Origin: Pseudomonadota bacterium | Lineage (GTDB): Bacteria > Pseudomonadota > Gammaproteobacteria > Xanthomonadales > Rhodanobacteraceae | Assembly (NCBI GenBank): GCA_018240565.1 | Contig: JAFEFO010000020.1 | Location: 1 to 44,829 of the forward strand | Reading direction: 5' to 3' | DNA length: 44,829 bases | Shown: positions 34,532-44,801 of the stretch, piece by piece | How the letters are laid out: each line of letters starts with the position of its first letter | Numbering within the stretch: position 1 is the first letter of the stretch | Program-made: the position numbers and the translations under genes | Notes under the pieces: generated by a model | The model's input: only the letters and a program-made list of their open reading frames with translations | Told to the model about the DNA's origin: nothing | Database searches by the model: none

Positions 34532-36427
34532 TCACGTACGACCCCAGGCCTGTTCAAAAACCGCCTCCACATTCTTTGCGAACGCCGCTCCATTCATGAG
34601 CGGCGATTCGCGCATCCGCCGGGGCAACTCCGCGCGCAAGGCAGCCAGACGCTGCGCATCATCCAGATGCGCTTGCACCATGACCGCCAGTGCGTCAGGG
34701 GTGGGCGCAATCCAATCGGCCAATCCTGCTGTCGACAGCAAGCTCACGCCTCCACGCGCGATCGCCCGATCGCCAGCAACGGTCGCGACCGGCACCCCCA
34801 TGAGCAGGGCATCGCACGTCGTCGTGGCGCCGTTGTAGGGGAACGTGTCCAGCGCAACGTCGACATCGCGATACGCGGCAAGGTAGGCATCGATCGGCAG
34901 GCGGCCATCAATATCGATGCGCGCTTGCGCAACGCCGCATTCCCCGAAGATGCTGCAGATGCGTTCGCGCACCAGATCGCATGTCACCCCCAACACACGC
35001 AACCGGCTTGCGGGCACCGCTTGCAACAATGCGGCCCAGGCCCGCAGCACCGGTTCGTTCAACTTCGATTCCTGATTGAACGAACCGAACGTCCAATAGC
35101 CATTGGACAACCGCGGCAATGGCGACGGCGGCGGCAACTCGACCTGTGGTTGGTAACACCATTGACTGCCCTGAACGCGCAATGGTGTCTCGACCTGCCA
35201 GGCTTCGGCCACGCCGACCGGGTCGGTATGGGAGTCGCACAACCTGTAGTCCATGGTGCGCAATCCGGTCGTGCATAGATAACCCAACCAGGTGATCTGC
35301 ATCGGCGCGGGCTTGCGCGCGAATACTCCGAGCCGGTTGTGCGCGGTATGACCGGCCAAGTCAACAAGGATATCGATGCCATTGTTGCGGATACGTTGCG
35401 CCACTTCGACATCGTCCATCCCCGCAATGTCGTGCCAATGTTCGGTCAAGTCGAACAGGCGCTGGGTAACCTCGTCACCACCGGCGAAATTGTAGAAACA
35501 ATGTACCTCGAAAACTTCGCGATCGTGATGGCGCAACAAGGGTTCGATGAAGCACGACACGGAATGCCTGCGGAAATCCGCCGATACATAACCAATCTTC
35601 AGGCGCCTGCGCTCGCGCCGTGCCGGCGCGTCCTGCGCCGTTTGCAGGGATCGGTCGATCGCCTCGCCGTAGCGTCGATGCTCGGCCAGAATCTGCTGCG
35701 CGTCCATGCACGGCAGAAAATTCAGCGCCCAGAGCAGGTTGCTCCACGCATTCCAGTCTTGCGGCGCGGTTTCAAGCACATGCCGGTAGGCAGCGCACGC
35801 GTCCGCATATTCACCGACACTCGCCAGGATCTCTCCTTGCGTGCGCAGCAGCACGACATCGTGCGGATTCATGACCAGCGCACCGCGCACGTGCGTTAGC
35901 GCATCGCGCGCACGACCGCGCGCACGCAACCACTGCGCCAGTCGCGAAACCGTTCCCGCATGGCCGGGTGAGAATTCAAGCGCCTTGAAAAAGGCATCCC
36001 CGGCTTCATCCGAATGCGAGTCGAGCGCGCAGCCCAGCCCGGTCCACGCCGGCGCGGAACCGCGGTCGACTTCCAACGCGCGCCGATATGCCGCTTCGGC
36101 AGCGGCCAAATCACCCGTTCGCAACATCAAAGCGCCCACGTTCAAGTGGGCTGGCAGCAAATTCGCCTGTAGCTCGATTGCGTGCCGATAGCAATCCAGT
36201 GCCGCTCCGGCATTACCAAGCGCGGACAGCGCATTGCCCAAATTCAGGTGCGCGCGCGCCGAATCCGGCGACAGCGCGACAGCTCGCTGATATATTTCCC
36301 GCGCTGTTTCGAATTCGCCGCGATCTTCGTGCGCGTTGCCCGTGGCGATCAGCACATCCGGGGACTGCGCCGATGATCGATGCTGCGGCGTTGTGGCTCG
36401 GCGGAACAGTCCCGTCAACGATTTCAT
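34532..36427 (-). CDS. TPR protein with SPINDLY/O-GlcNAc-transferase domain
   Basis: The 631-residue protein has about eight TPRs (25-255, e.g. HLNLGNALSALGNAGAALDC) followed by a GT41-type catalytic domain. It contains KIGYVSADFRRHSV (His288 matches the conserved OGT N-domain His), LVDLAGHTAHNRLGVFARKP, FGSFNQESKLNEPVL (Lys455 corresponds to the UDP-binding Lys of OGT) and LDTFPYNGATTTCDALLMG. It may glycosylate a protein, with UDP-GlcNAc or GDP-fucose as possible donors. In other bacteria such genes modify flagellin or pilin; here pil genes are 4 kb away. No signal peptide. No clear Shine-Dalgarno sequence precedes the ATG. Confidence 0.88.
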   Translation of the reverse strand: MKSLTGLFRRATTPQHRSSAQSPDVLIATGNAHEDRGEFETAREIYQRAVALSPDSARAHLNLGNALSALGNAGAALDCYRHAIELQANLLPAHLNVGALMLRTGDLAAAEAAYRRALEVDRGSAPAWTGLGCALDSHSDEAGDAFFKALEFSPGHAGTVSRLAQWLRARGRARDALTHVRGALVMNPHDVVLLRTQGEILASVGEYADACAAYRHVLETAPQDWNAWSNLLWALNFLPCMDAQQILAEHRRYGEAIDRSLQTAQDAPARRERRRLKIGYVSADFRRHSVSCFIEPLLRHHDREVFEVHCFYNFAGGDEVTQRLFDLTEHWHDIAGMDDVEVAQRIRNNGIDILVDLAGHTAHNRLGVFARKPAPMQITWLGYLCTTGLRTMDYRLCDSHTDPVGVAEAWQVETPLRVQGSQWCYQPQVELPPPSPLPRLSNGYWTFGSFNQESKLNEPVLRAWAALLQAVPASRLRVLGVTCDLVRERICSIFGECGVAQARIDIDGRLPIDAYLAAYRDVDVALDTFPYNGATTTCDALLMGVPVATVAGDRAIARGGVSLLSTAGLADWIAPTPDALAVMVQAHLDDAQRLAALRAELPRRMRESPLMNGAAFAKNVEAVFEQAWGRT

Positions 36428-36466
36428 GGACGACACAAACCCCGCAATGAGTTTCCGGACGGTCGC

Positions 36467-36772
36467 ATGATGTTCAATTTTCTCGACACGAAGCAAGAAC
36501 GCGCGTTCGCCGAATCGATTGTAGCCGAGTACGACCGCCTGCGACGCTCGGCAAGACTGCATGACGAAAAGTCGGAAAAGCTGCGCCAGAAGCTGGCCAA
36601 GCTCACTGCGCAGGTCGAAGCGTACAACCGCGAACACAAGCCCAACCTCTACAAGAAGGCCAAGCTGCTGCAAGCGCTGCAAGACGGCCTGGGACAAAAA
36701 GGTGCTGCGCCGGAAGAAATCCGTGCCTTCCTCGATGTCGCCATGACCAAGCCGCTGCGCGGAACTACCTGA
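36467..36772 (+). CDS. small coiled-coil protein, unknown
   Basis: The 101-residue product begins with tandem ATGs (MMFNFLDTKQERAFAESIV). It is rich in Lys, Glu, Arg and Ala, with heptad-like spacing from about 20 to 75 (LRQKLAKLTAQVEAYNREH), so a helical coiled coil is likely. A C-terminal part reads PEEIRAFLDVAMTKPLRGTT. It has no signal peptide or transmembrane segment. It is divergent from the OGT-like gene, with starts 39 bases apart, and convergent with nadE, 15 bases away. I do not recognise the family; the coding call rests on codon pattern and compact fit between neighbours. Confidence 0.65.
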   Translation: MMFNFLDTKQERAFAESIVAEYDRLRRSARLHDEKSEKLRQKLAKLTAQVEAYNREHKPNLYKKAKLLQALQDGLGQKGAAPEEIRAFLDVAMTKPLRGTT

Positions 36773-36787
36773 TGCGAGGCGAAGCGT

Positions 36788-38401
36788 TCAGCGCCAACCC
36801 GAACTGATCGGATACCGCCGATCGCGGCCGAACGCACGCGTGGAAATCTTCGGTCCCGGTGCGGCTTGGCGGCGCTTGTATTCGCTGCCCAACACCAGGC
36901 GCGCGACGCGGCGCACGGTCGCTTCGTCGAATCCGGCGGCGATGATTTCGGCCTGCGACTGTTCGCCTTCGATGAAGCGTTCCAGAATCGCGTCGAGCGT
37001 CGCATAGGCCGGCAGCGAATCCTCATCACGCTGGTTTTCGCGCAATTCCGCCGAGGGCGCACGCTCGATCACGGCCTGCGGAATCACTTCGCCACCGCGA
37101 TTGCGCCAGCGCGACAAGGCGTAGACCAGTTCCTTGTAGCAATCCTTCAGCGGCGCATAACCGCCGCACATGTCGCCGTAGATCGTCGCATAGCCGGTTG
37201 CGTACTCGCTCTTGTTGCCGGTAGTGAGCAGCATGCGCCCGGTCTTGTTCGACAAAGCCATGAGGATCGCGCCACGACAACGCGACTGCAGGTTTTCCTC
37301 GGTCACGTCCGCCGCGCGGCCGGCGAAAACCGGCGCGAGCGCGTCGAGGAATCCGGCGAACGGAGCGGCGATCGGAATCGTCAGCAATTCCACGCCCTGT
37401 GCGTGTGCCTGTTCTGCGGCCAGGTCGTTGCTCAAATCCGAGGTGTAGCGCGACGGCAGGCGCACCGCCGTCACCTTGTCCGCGCCCAGCGCATCGACGG
37501 CGAGTGCGAGCGTCAGCGCCGAATCGATGCCGCCGGAAAGCCCCAGGATCACGCCGGGGAAATGGTTTTTTTCGACGTAATCCCGAATGCCGCGCACCAG
37601 CGCCGCGTACACCCGCGCCTCGCGCGAGGCATCGGACTCGACCGGCCAATCGAGCGCGCGGAACTTGCGCGTCGCGCTGTCGTATTCGGCGATCAGCAGC
37701 GCATCGACGAAGGCCGGCGCGCGTGCGGCGATGTAGCCGTCTGGTTCCACGAGCAACGAGCCGCCGTCGAATACCAGATCGTCCTGACCGCCGACGAGAT
37801 TCAGATACGCAATCGCCACGTTGTTCTCGCGCGCGCGCCGCGCGAGCAATTCCTCGCGCTGCGCGGACTTGCCCACGTCGAACGGCGAGGCATTGATGAC
37901 GACGAGCAGTTGCGCGCCCTTGGCCACCGCGCGCGCCGCGGGTTCGGGCTCCCAGATGTCCTCGCACACCAGCCAGCCCACGCGCACGCCGGCAAAATCG
38001 GTCACCGTCGAATCGTGGCCGGGGCGGAAATAGCGCTTCTCGTCGAACACCGTGTAGTTCGGCAGCGCCTGCTTGTGCGTGGTGAATTGCACCTTGCCCG
38101 CTGCGAGCAGCGAGGCGGCGTTGAAGACCTCGCCCTGCGTGTGCGGATGGCCGACGAAGGCGGCGATGCCGTCTGCCGCACGCGCGACTTCGGCGAGTTC
38201 CTTCTCGCACGCGGCGAGAAAGCTGGGTCGCAGCAGCAAATCTTCCGGCGGATAGCCCGACAGCGTCAGCTCCGGAAACGCGACGTGTTGCGCGCCTGCC
38301 ACGCGCGCGTCCGCCATCAGCTCGCGCACGCGCTCGCCGTTGCGCGCAACAGCGCCAACGGGAAAGTCGAATTGGGCGAGAGCGAATTTGAGGACTGCCA
38401 T
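36788..38401 (-). CDS. nadE: glutamine-dependent NAD+ synthetase NadE
   Basis: NadE amidates deamido-NAD to NAD. The 537-residue protein fuses an N-terminal nitrilase-type glutaminase (Glu44 in FPELTLSGY, Lys110 in HKQALPNY, Cys146 in VCEDIW form the triad) to an ATP-pyrophosphatase synthetase domain with SGGIDS (289-294) and TTGNKSE. Ammonia passes from the first to the second site. It lies downstream of sucD on the same strand, with a palindromic repeat between, and probably has its own promoter. Confidence 0.97.
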   Translation of the reverse strand: MAVLKFALAQFDFPVGAVARNGERVRELMADARVAGAQHVAFPELTLSGYPPEDLLLRPSFLAACEKELAEVARAADGIAAFVGHPHTQGEVFNAASLLAAGKVQFTTHKQALPNYTVFDEKRYFRPGHDSTVTDFAGVRVGWLVCEDIWEPEPAARAVAKGAQLLVVINASPFDVGKSAQREELLARRARENNVAIAYLNLVGGQDDLVFDGGSLLVEPDGYIAARAPAFVDALLIAEYDSATRKFRALDWPVESDASREARVYAALVRGIRDYVEKNHFPGVILGLSGGIDSALTLALAVDALGADKVTAVRLPSRYTSDLSNDLAAEQAHAQGVELLTIPIAAPFAGFLDALAPVFAGRAADVTEENLQSRCRGAILMALSNKTGRMLLTTGNKSEYATGYATIYGDMCGGYAPLKDCYKELVYALSRWRNRGGEVIPQAVIERAPSAELRENQRDEDSLPAYATLDAILERFIEGEQSQAEIIAAGFDEATVRRVARLVLGSEYKRRQAAPGPKISTRAFGRDRRYPISSGWR

Positions 38402-38420
38402 GCCGGCGCGTTCTTTGGCT

Positions 38421-38513
38421 CGTCATTCCAGCGCAAGCTGGAATCCAGCTTTCAGCACGCTGGTGTTGGCGTCCTGCCTCCTGGATTCCGGCCAATCCAT
38501 GGCCGGAATGACG
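38421..38513. repeat. two-hairpin palindromic intergenic repeat, copy 3
   Basis: The element opens CGTCATTCCAGC-GCAA-GCTGGAATCCAG and closes ATTCCGGCC-AATCCAT-GGCCGGAATGACG. It shares the outer GTCATTCC/GGAATGAC ends with 3768-3885 and 6206-6307. It lies between the sucD stop and the nadE start, both on the minus strand. Confidence 0.85.
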
Positions 38514-38523
38514 GATGTGTGCG

Positions 38524-39396
38524 TTACTTCAATCGCGCCGCGATGGCCTTGCCCAAATCCGCGGGCGATTTGACCGTGGTCACGCCGGCTTTTTCCAGCG
38601 CCGCGAACTTGGCCGCCGCCGTGCCCTTGCCGCCGGAGATGATCGCGCCGGCGTGGCCCATGCGCTTGCCCGGGGGCGCGCTGGCGCCGGCGATGAAGGA
38701 CACCACCGGCTTCGTTACATGTTCAGCGATGAACTCGGCGGCGTCTTCCTCGGCGCTGCCGCCGATTTCGCCGACCATGATGATGCCCTGTGTCTGCGCG
38801 TCGCCCTGGAACAGCGTGAGGCAGTCGATGAAGTTCAGTCCATTGATCGGATCGCCGCCGATGCCGATGACGGTGGATTGCCCCAGCCCTTCGTTGGTGG
38901 TCTGGAACACGGCTTCATACGTGAGCGTGCCCGAACGCGAGACGATACCGATCTTGCCGGGTTTGTGGATGTGGCCGGGCATGATGCCGATCTTGCACTC
39001 GCCGGGCGTGATCACGCCGGGGCAGTTTGGCCCGATCAGCACGGTGTCGGGGTAGCCTTTCAGCACGTTCTTCACGCGCAGCATGTCCAGCACCGGAATG
39101 CCTTCGGTGATCGCCACGATCACGCGGATGCCGGCATCGGCCGCTTCCAGGATCGCATCGGCCGCGAACGGCGGCGGCACGAAGATCATGCTCGCATCCG
39201 CGCCGGTTTCGTCCACGGCATCCTGCACGGTGTTGAACACCGGCAGGCCGATGTGTTCGCCGCCGCCCTTGCCGGGGGTGACGCCGCCGACGAGTTTGGT
39301 GCCGTAATCCAGCGCCTGTTCGGAATGGAAGGTGCCCTGCTGGCCGGTGAAGCCCTGGCAGATGACCTTGGTGGATTTGTTTACAAGTACACTCAT
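38524..39396 (-). CDS. sucD: succinyl-CoA synthetase alpha subunit SucD
   Basis: SucD binds CoA and carries the phosphohistidine in the TCA-cycle step that makes ATP from succinyl-CoA. The 290-residue protein has [17 protein letters not shown] in the Rossmann-like CoA domain, [16 protein letters not shown], and the phospho-His in [11 protein letters not shown] (His248). It begins nine bases after sucC ends, so they form one operon. Confidence 0.98.
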   Translation of the reverse strand: MSVLVNKSTKVICQGFTGQQGTFHSEQALDYGTKLVGGVTPGKGGGEHIGLPVFNTVQDAVDETGADASMIFVPPPFAADAILEAADAGIRVIVAITEGIPVLDMLRVKNVLKGYPDTVLIGPNCPGVITPGECKIGIMPGHIHKPGKIGIVSRSGTLTYEAVFQTTNEGLGQSTVIGIGGDPINGLNFIDCLTLFQGDAQTQGIIMVGEIGGSAEEDAAEFIAEHVTKPVVSFIAGASAPPGKRMGHAGAIISGGKGTAAAKFAALEKAGVTTVKSPADLGKAIAARLK

Positions 39397-39405
39397 GATG
39401 ATTCC

Positions 39406-40566
<1,161 letters not shown>

Positions 40567-40670
40567 GGGCTGCCTCGGGAACGCCGCGCGCCGTGCTGGC
40601 GCGGCAAGCCGTGTATTGTGGCCAATCGTCCCGGCAAATAAAAGGCCGCGCACGCAAACGCGGCGTTTTG

Positions 40671-40676
40671 TATACT
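40671..40676 (+). promoter_or_regulatory. candidate -10 box for pilS
   Basis: TATACT lies 21 bases before the pilS GTG. No clear -35 is present. Just upstream, GCCGCG-N8-CGCGGC (40645-40666), framed by AAAA and TTTT, forms a terminator-like hairpin that could affect either divergent transcript. Confidence 0.4.
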
Positions 40677-40697
40677 CGGGCAAACGAAATCGATGAC

Positions 40698-42338
40698 GTG
40701 AACCGCGCGACCTCCACCAGCATCCGCTCCGACCCTGCGCTGCGCGACATCGACCGGCGCGAGTTGTATTTCTTCAACCTGTTCCGCGTCCTGCAGGCGG
40801 TCGTCATCACCGGCCTGCTGTTCAGTCCTCTGCTGACAACGCGGCTGCGCCTGAACCACGCCCTGCTCGGGCAAGCCGATGCCATCATCTACCTGCTGCT
40901 CGCCGGCTACGCGCTGTTGCGCACCGAGCACTGGCGCCAGGACCTGCGCTTCAAGGTCACGGCGATGCTCACCATCGACATCGTCGCCACCACGATCGCG
41001 TTGTTCGCGGTGGAAAATCCGCCGAGCGCGATCGCCATGTTGCTGCTGGTCAACGTCGGCGCCGGCGCCCTGCTGCTGCCGCCGCGCCATGCAAGTTTCT
41101 TCGCCGCGCTGGCGACGCTGTGCGTGATCGGCCAGGCCATGGCCAGCCGCGTTCTCGACGGCAACGACCGCAACCTGATCGAATACGGCCTGTACGGCCT
41201 GGGCTATTTCGCCATCTCCACCCTCGCCCTGGTGCTGCGCCGGCAGATGCGCGAGACCGCGGAACTCGCCGAACAGCGCGGACTGGACCTGGCCAACCTT
41301 GCGCAGATCAACGAGCTCATCATCCGGCGCATGAAGACCGGCGTGCTGGTGGTCGACGACGCCAACCGTGTGCATCGCTGGAACGAATCCGCATGGGCGC
41401 TGATCGGCAATCCCAAGCCGGGCCAGCGCGACCTCGGCTCGGTGGCGCCGGAATTGTCGCGGCGCCTGTACCACTGGCGCACCACCGGCAAGATCGACTC
41501 CACCGGCGTCGCCCTGGCCGAAGGCGCGCCCGAGGTGATCCCGCGCTTCACGCGGCTGTCCTCGGCGGACGATGAAAACGTGCTGATCTTCCTCGACGAC
41601 ACCTCGCTGGTGTCGCGCCGCGCCGAAGAACTCACCTTGTCCTCGCTCGGACGCTTGTCCGCCTCGATCGCGCACGAGATCCGCAATCCGCTGGCCGCGA
41701 TCAGCTATTCGGCGCAATTGCTCGCCGAATCGGAAACCATGTCCGACGAAGACAAGCGCATGGTCGAGATCATCAACAACCACTGCGGCCGCGTGAACGA
41801 GATCGTGGAGAACATCCTGCAACTGTCGCGGCGCGAACGCTCGCGCCCGGAAAGTCTGGATCTGTCGGTATGGGCGCAGCGTTTCGTCGACGAATACAAG
41901 CTCGGCAACGACGTCGGCGCGGACCAGTTGCGCGCGATCACGCAGGCGCGCCAGGTCGAGGCATTGGCCGATCCGCAACAGATGCAGCAAGTGGTGTGGA
42001 ACCTGGTGCAGAACGCCCTGCGCTACGGCCGCCAGCCCGGCGAACCGGCACGCGTGGCGGTGGTGGCGCGCCTGCTCAGCGACAAGGGCCCGCCGCTGAT
42101 CGAGGTCGTGGATCGCGGCCCGGGCATTCCGGCCAAGGTCGCCGCGCAAATTTTCGAACCGTTCTTCACCACCCACGAATACGGCACGGGCCTGGGACTG
42201 TACCTTGCGCGCACCATGTGCGACGCCAACCAGGCCACGCTCGAATACGTGCCGGTCGCCGGCGGCGGCAGTTGCTTCCGCATTACGTTGCCGGCTGCGC
42301 CGGTGTTGGTGCGGCGCCCCGCGGGGACATCTGTATAA
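40698..42338 (+). CDS. pilS: sensor histidine kinase PilS
   Basis: PilS is the inner-membrane kinase that controls PilR and so pilin transcription. The 546-residue protein has about six N-terminal transmembrane segments (25-180), a PAS-like domain (about 205-300) and a HisKA segment with phospho-His326 ([14 protein letters not shown]). The HATPase domain has [17 protein letters not shown] and [13 protein letters not shown] is the only plausible start near the promoter; earlier in-frame codons lie in the sucC region, and the first in-frame ATG is too far in. It is upstream of pilR, with a repeat between. Confidence 0.94.
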   Translation: MNRATSTSIRSDPALRDIDRRELYFFNLFRVLQAVVITGLLFSPLLTTRLRLNHALLGQADAIIYLLLAGYALLRTEHWRQDLRFKVTAMLTIDIVATTIALFAVENPPSAIAMLLLVNVGAGALLLPPRHASFFAALATLCVIGQAMASRVLDGNDRNLIEYGLYGLGYFAISTLALVLRRQMRETAELAEQRGLDLANLAQINELIIRRMKTGVLVVDDANRVHRWNESAWALIGNPKPGQRDLGSVAPELSRRLYHWRTTGKIDSTGVALAEGAPEVIPRFTRLSSADDENVLIFLDDTSLVSRRAEELTLSSLGRLSASIAHEIRNPLAAISYSAQLLAESETMSDEDKRMVEIINNHCGRVNEIVENILQLSRRERSRPESLDLSVWAQRFVDEYKLGNDVGADQLRAITQARQVEALADPQQMQQVVWNLVQNALRYGRQPGEPARVAVVARLLSDKGPPLIEVVDRGPGIPAKVAAQIFEPFFTTHEYGTGLGLYLARTMCDANQATLEYVPVAGGGSCFRITLPAAPVLVRRPAGTSV

Positions 42339-42339
42339 C

Positions 42340-42449
42340 CTGCTGCGCTCGGCATCTTGCGTGCCGGCAGTGCTCGGAATCCTCATTTACGCCACAGTAA
42401 ACTCCGGTTCCTGCGCGCTGGCGACACGCAAGCCGCCCTCGCTCGCAAC
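42340..42449. repeat. imperfect-palindrome repeat between pilS and pilR
   Basis: This is the second copy of the 21804-21914 repeat. It starts one base after the pilS stop (TGCTGCGCTCGGCA) and ends near GCTCGCAAC. It could attenuate read-through from pilS or stabilise its 3' end. Confidence 0.85.
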
Positions 42450-42484
42450 GGTTCTCCAGATGTCCCCAACCAGCGCCACTCTCG

Positions 42485-42490
42485 TATACT
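42485..42490 (+). promoter_or_regulatory. candidate -10 box for pilR
   Basis: TATACT ends only seven bases before the pilR ATG, with no Shine-Dalgarno in between. If used, transcription would begin at or next to the A of the ATG, giving a leaderless message. No clear -35 is visible. Confidence 0.4.
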
Positions 42491-42497
42491 TGCCCGC

Positions 42498-43868
42498 ATG
42501 AGCAATCCCACCGCACTGGTCATCGACGACGAACGCGACATCCGCGAACTTTTGACCATCACGCTCGGGCGCATGGGCCTGCGCGTGGAAACCGCGAGCA
42601 ACGTGAGCGAGGCCAAACAGCGTCTTGCCGAATCGCGTTACGCCTTGTGCTTTACCGACATGCGCCTGCCGGATGGCTCCGGCCAGGAAATCATCGAGCT
42701 GATCAACGCCCAATACGCCGAAACACCGGTGGCGATGATCACCGCCTACGGCAATGTCGACGCCGCCGTGAATGCGCTCAAGGCCGGCGCTTTCGACTTC
42801 GTGTCCAAGCCGGTCGACATCGCCATGCTACGGCGACTGGTGCAGACCGCGCTGAAACTGGCCGAAGACAAGAAAACCGAACCACCGAGCGCTGGCGCTG
42901 CGAAGATGCTGGGCGATTCGCCGGCGATCGCCGAACTTCGCGTCACGATCGCCAAACTTGCGCGCAGCCAGGCACCAGTTTACATCAGCGGCGAATCGGG
43001 CGTGGGCAAGGAACTGGTCGCGCGCCTGATCCACGAACAAGGCCCGCGCGCATCGGGCCCCTTCGTGCCGGTCAACTGCGGCGCGATTCCGTCCGAACTG
43101 ATGGAATCGGAGTTCTTCGGCCACAAGAAGGGCTCGTTCACCGGCGCGCAGGCGGACAAGGACGGCCTGTTCCAGGCCGCCAACGGCGGTACGCTGTTCC
43201 TGGACGAAGTCGCCGAACTGCCGATCCACATGCAGGTGAAACTGCTGCGCGTGATCCAGGAAAAGGCCGTGCGCCCGATCGGCGGACGCGCCGAGGTGCC
43301 GGTGGACGTGCGCATCCTCTCGGCCACGCACAAGAACCTCGCCAAACTGGTGGAAAGCACGCATTTCCGCCAGGATCTGTACTACCGCATCAATGTCATC
43401 GAACTGCGCGTGCCGCCGCTGCGCGAACGCCGCGACGACATCCCCAAACTCGCCGGGCGCGTGCTCGAACGCCTCGCCGCCGACAGCGGCCAGCCGCCGG
43501 CCAAGCTCACGCCCGAAGCACTCGCCGCCCTGCTCGCGTATGGATTCCCCGGCAATGTGCGCGAACTGGAAAACGTGCTCGAACGCGCCGTCGCCCTGTG
43601 CGAGGCGAACACGATCAAACCCGACGATCTGCGCCTGGTGCCCGCCTCCGCGATGAAGGCCACGGCACTGCCCGCCGATGACGACGACGCCGGTGGCGAG
43701 GGCAGCGATGGCGACGGCGGCCTGGAGGGCTACATCAGCAACCTCGAGCGCGAAGCCATCGAAAAGGCCTTGCTCGAAACCCGCTACAACAAGACCGCGG
43801 CGGCCAAGAAACTCGGCATCACGTTCCGGGCGTTGCGCTACAAGCTGAAGAAGCTGGGCATCGATTGA
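42498..43868 (+). CDS. pilR: sigma-54-dependent response regulator PilR
   Basis: PilR activates pilA with sigma-54 polymerase. The 456-residue protein has a receiver domain (phospho-Asp54 in CFTDMRLPDG, Lys104 in SKPVD). A sigma-54 AAA+ domain follows, with Walker A GESGVGKE (165-172), the sigma-54 contact loop GSFTGA (212-217, Ser in place of the usual Ala) and Walker B GGTLFLDEV. A C-terminal Fis-type HTH (about 420-456) has ETRYNKTAAAKKLGITFRAL. An acidic Asp/Gly linker joins the last two. It lies directly upstream of its likely target pilA. Confidence 0.96.
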   Translation: MSNPTALVIDDERDIRELLTITLGRMGLRVETASNVSEAKQRLAESRYALCFTDMRLPDGSGQEIIELINAQYAETPVAMITAYGNVDAAVNALKAGAFDFVSKPVDIAMLRRLVQTALKLAEDKKTEPPSAGAAKMLGDSPAIAELRVTIAKLARSQAPVYISGESGVGKELVARLIHEQGPRASGPFVPVNCGAIPSELMESEFFGHKKGSFTGAQADKDGLFQAANGGTLFLDEVAELPIHMQVKLLRVIQEKAVRPIGGRAEVPVDVRILSATHKNLAKLVESTHFRQDLYYRINVIELRVPPLRERRDDIPKLAGRVLERLAADSGQPPAKLTPEALAALLAYGFPGNVRELENVLERAVALCEANTIKPDDLRLVPASAMKATALPADDDDAGGEGSDGDGGLEGYISNLEREAIEKALLETRYNKTAAAKKLGITFRALRYKLKKLGID

Positions 43869-43906
43869 TCGCCGGCATTGCGCGGATCGGAAGGCACTTT
43901 GATCGG

Positions 43907-43937
43907 TGACGCAATTTGTCAGTTTCTGACGCTTTGT
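43907..43937 (+). promoter_or_regulatory. candidate PilR upstream activating site
   Basis: Two direct copies of TGACGC (43907-43912 and 43927-43932), each followed by TTTGT within a few bases, start 20 bp apart, close to two helical turns. A palindrome GTCAG-TTT-CTGAC lies between and overlaps them. The block is about 150 bp upstream of the sigma-54 promoter, where enhancer-binding proteins usually bind. Assignment to PilR is inferred from context. Confidence 0.45.
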
Positions 43938-44079
43938 ACGTGGGCTTGCGGGGACATTGCCGGGGCGCCGCGCCACGTGGCACGGCCTTCGTAGTTCAAC
44001 CCCGGAATTACGTGATGGTCCTCACAAAAACCTGCTCCACCGCACCCGCCAAGATCAATTCCGCCCCGGCTTCACCGTT

Positions 44080-44095
44080 TGGCACATAAACTGCT
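44080..44095 (+). promoter_or_regulatory. sigma-54 promoter of pilA
   Basis: TGGCAC-N6-TGCT has GG at -24 and GC at -12 with the required ten bases between, close to the TGGCAC-N5-TTGC consensus. Transcription should start near 44106, leaving a leader of about 120 bases. The rest of the 360-base pilR-pilA gap shows no gene. Confidence 0.85.
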
Positions 44096-44228
44096 ATAAA
44101 ACACCCGAGCCGTTTCGGATCCACCGTGACCTCGTGCAACACGGCCACGGAAGTGCAGGCAGGAGGTTCGGTCCGCATCGGTGCTCAAGGGGCAACACCG
44201 TTAGCTAACAAAACTCGAGGAATTCACC

Positions 44229-44663
44229 ATGAACAAGATCCAGAAAGGCTTTACCCTGATCGAGTTGATGATCGTCGTTGCGATCATCGCGATCCTGGCG
44301 GCCATCGCCATTCCGCAGTACCAGGACTACATCACGCGTTCGCAGTTCGCCGAAGGCCCGACGATTGCCGATGGCCTGAAGACGCCGATTTCCGAGTACC
44401 AGAACCAGACCGGCGCCTGCCCGACCAACTCAACGACCGGCTTCTTGAACGCAGCCAGTTATGTGGGCAAGTACGTAGCAACGGCGACCCTCAGCGGTAC
44501 GTCCCCGACGTGTATCGTCACCATCGCGTACAAGGCAGCCGGCGTTTCGACGCCGCTGCAGAGTCAGTCCGCGACATTTACCGGCACCAGCAACGGTGGA
44601 ACCGTGACGTGGGCGTGCACCACGTCGGTTGCAGCTCGCTACGTTCCGCAGGTTTGTCGCTAA
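44229..44663 (+). CDS. pilA: type IV major pilin PilA
   Basis: The 144-residue prepilin has a short leader (MNKIQKG) cut before Phe8 by PilD, with Glu at mature position 5. The hydrophobic helix [20 protein letters not shown] forms the pilus core. The globular domain has four Cys (64, 95, 130, 143), and Cys130-Cys143 probably closes the C-terminal disulfide loop. A GAGGAATTC box lies before the ATG. The sigma-54 promoter and adjacent pilR explain its control. A strong terminator follows. Confidence 0.97.
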   Translation: MNKIQKGFTLIELMIVVAIIAILAAIAIPQYQDYITRSQFAEGPTIADGLKTPISEYQNQTGACPTNSTTGFLNAASYVGKYVATATLSGTSPTCIVTIAYKAAGVSTPLQSQSATFTGTSNGGTVTWACTTSVAARYVPQVCR

Positions 44664-44681
44664 GCCGCTTCGGCAATACCC

Positions 44682-44713
44682 AAAAAGGCCCTCGTCTCGA
44701 GGGCCTTTTTTTT
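44682..44713 (+). terminator. intrinsic terminator after pilA
   Basis: AAAAAGGCCCTCG-TCT-CGAGGGCCTTTTT followed by more T is a strong, symmetrical rho-independent terminator 19 bases after the pilA stop. Confidence 0.95.
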
Positions 44714-44801
44714 GGTTCTTCACGGATCTGCGGGTAAATAGCGGACGCACGGTCGCCGCTGCTAGCTTGGTGTTGTCTAGGCATCAAGCAGGAGGGCGAC
44801 C

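Noticed and set aside
43978..43992. second sigma-54 promoter upstream of pilA (TGGCACGGCCTTCGT)
   Set aside because: The -24 half is perfect, but the -12 dinucleotide is GT, not GC, and a complete match lies closer to pilA.
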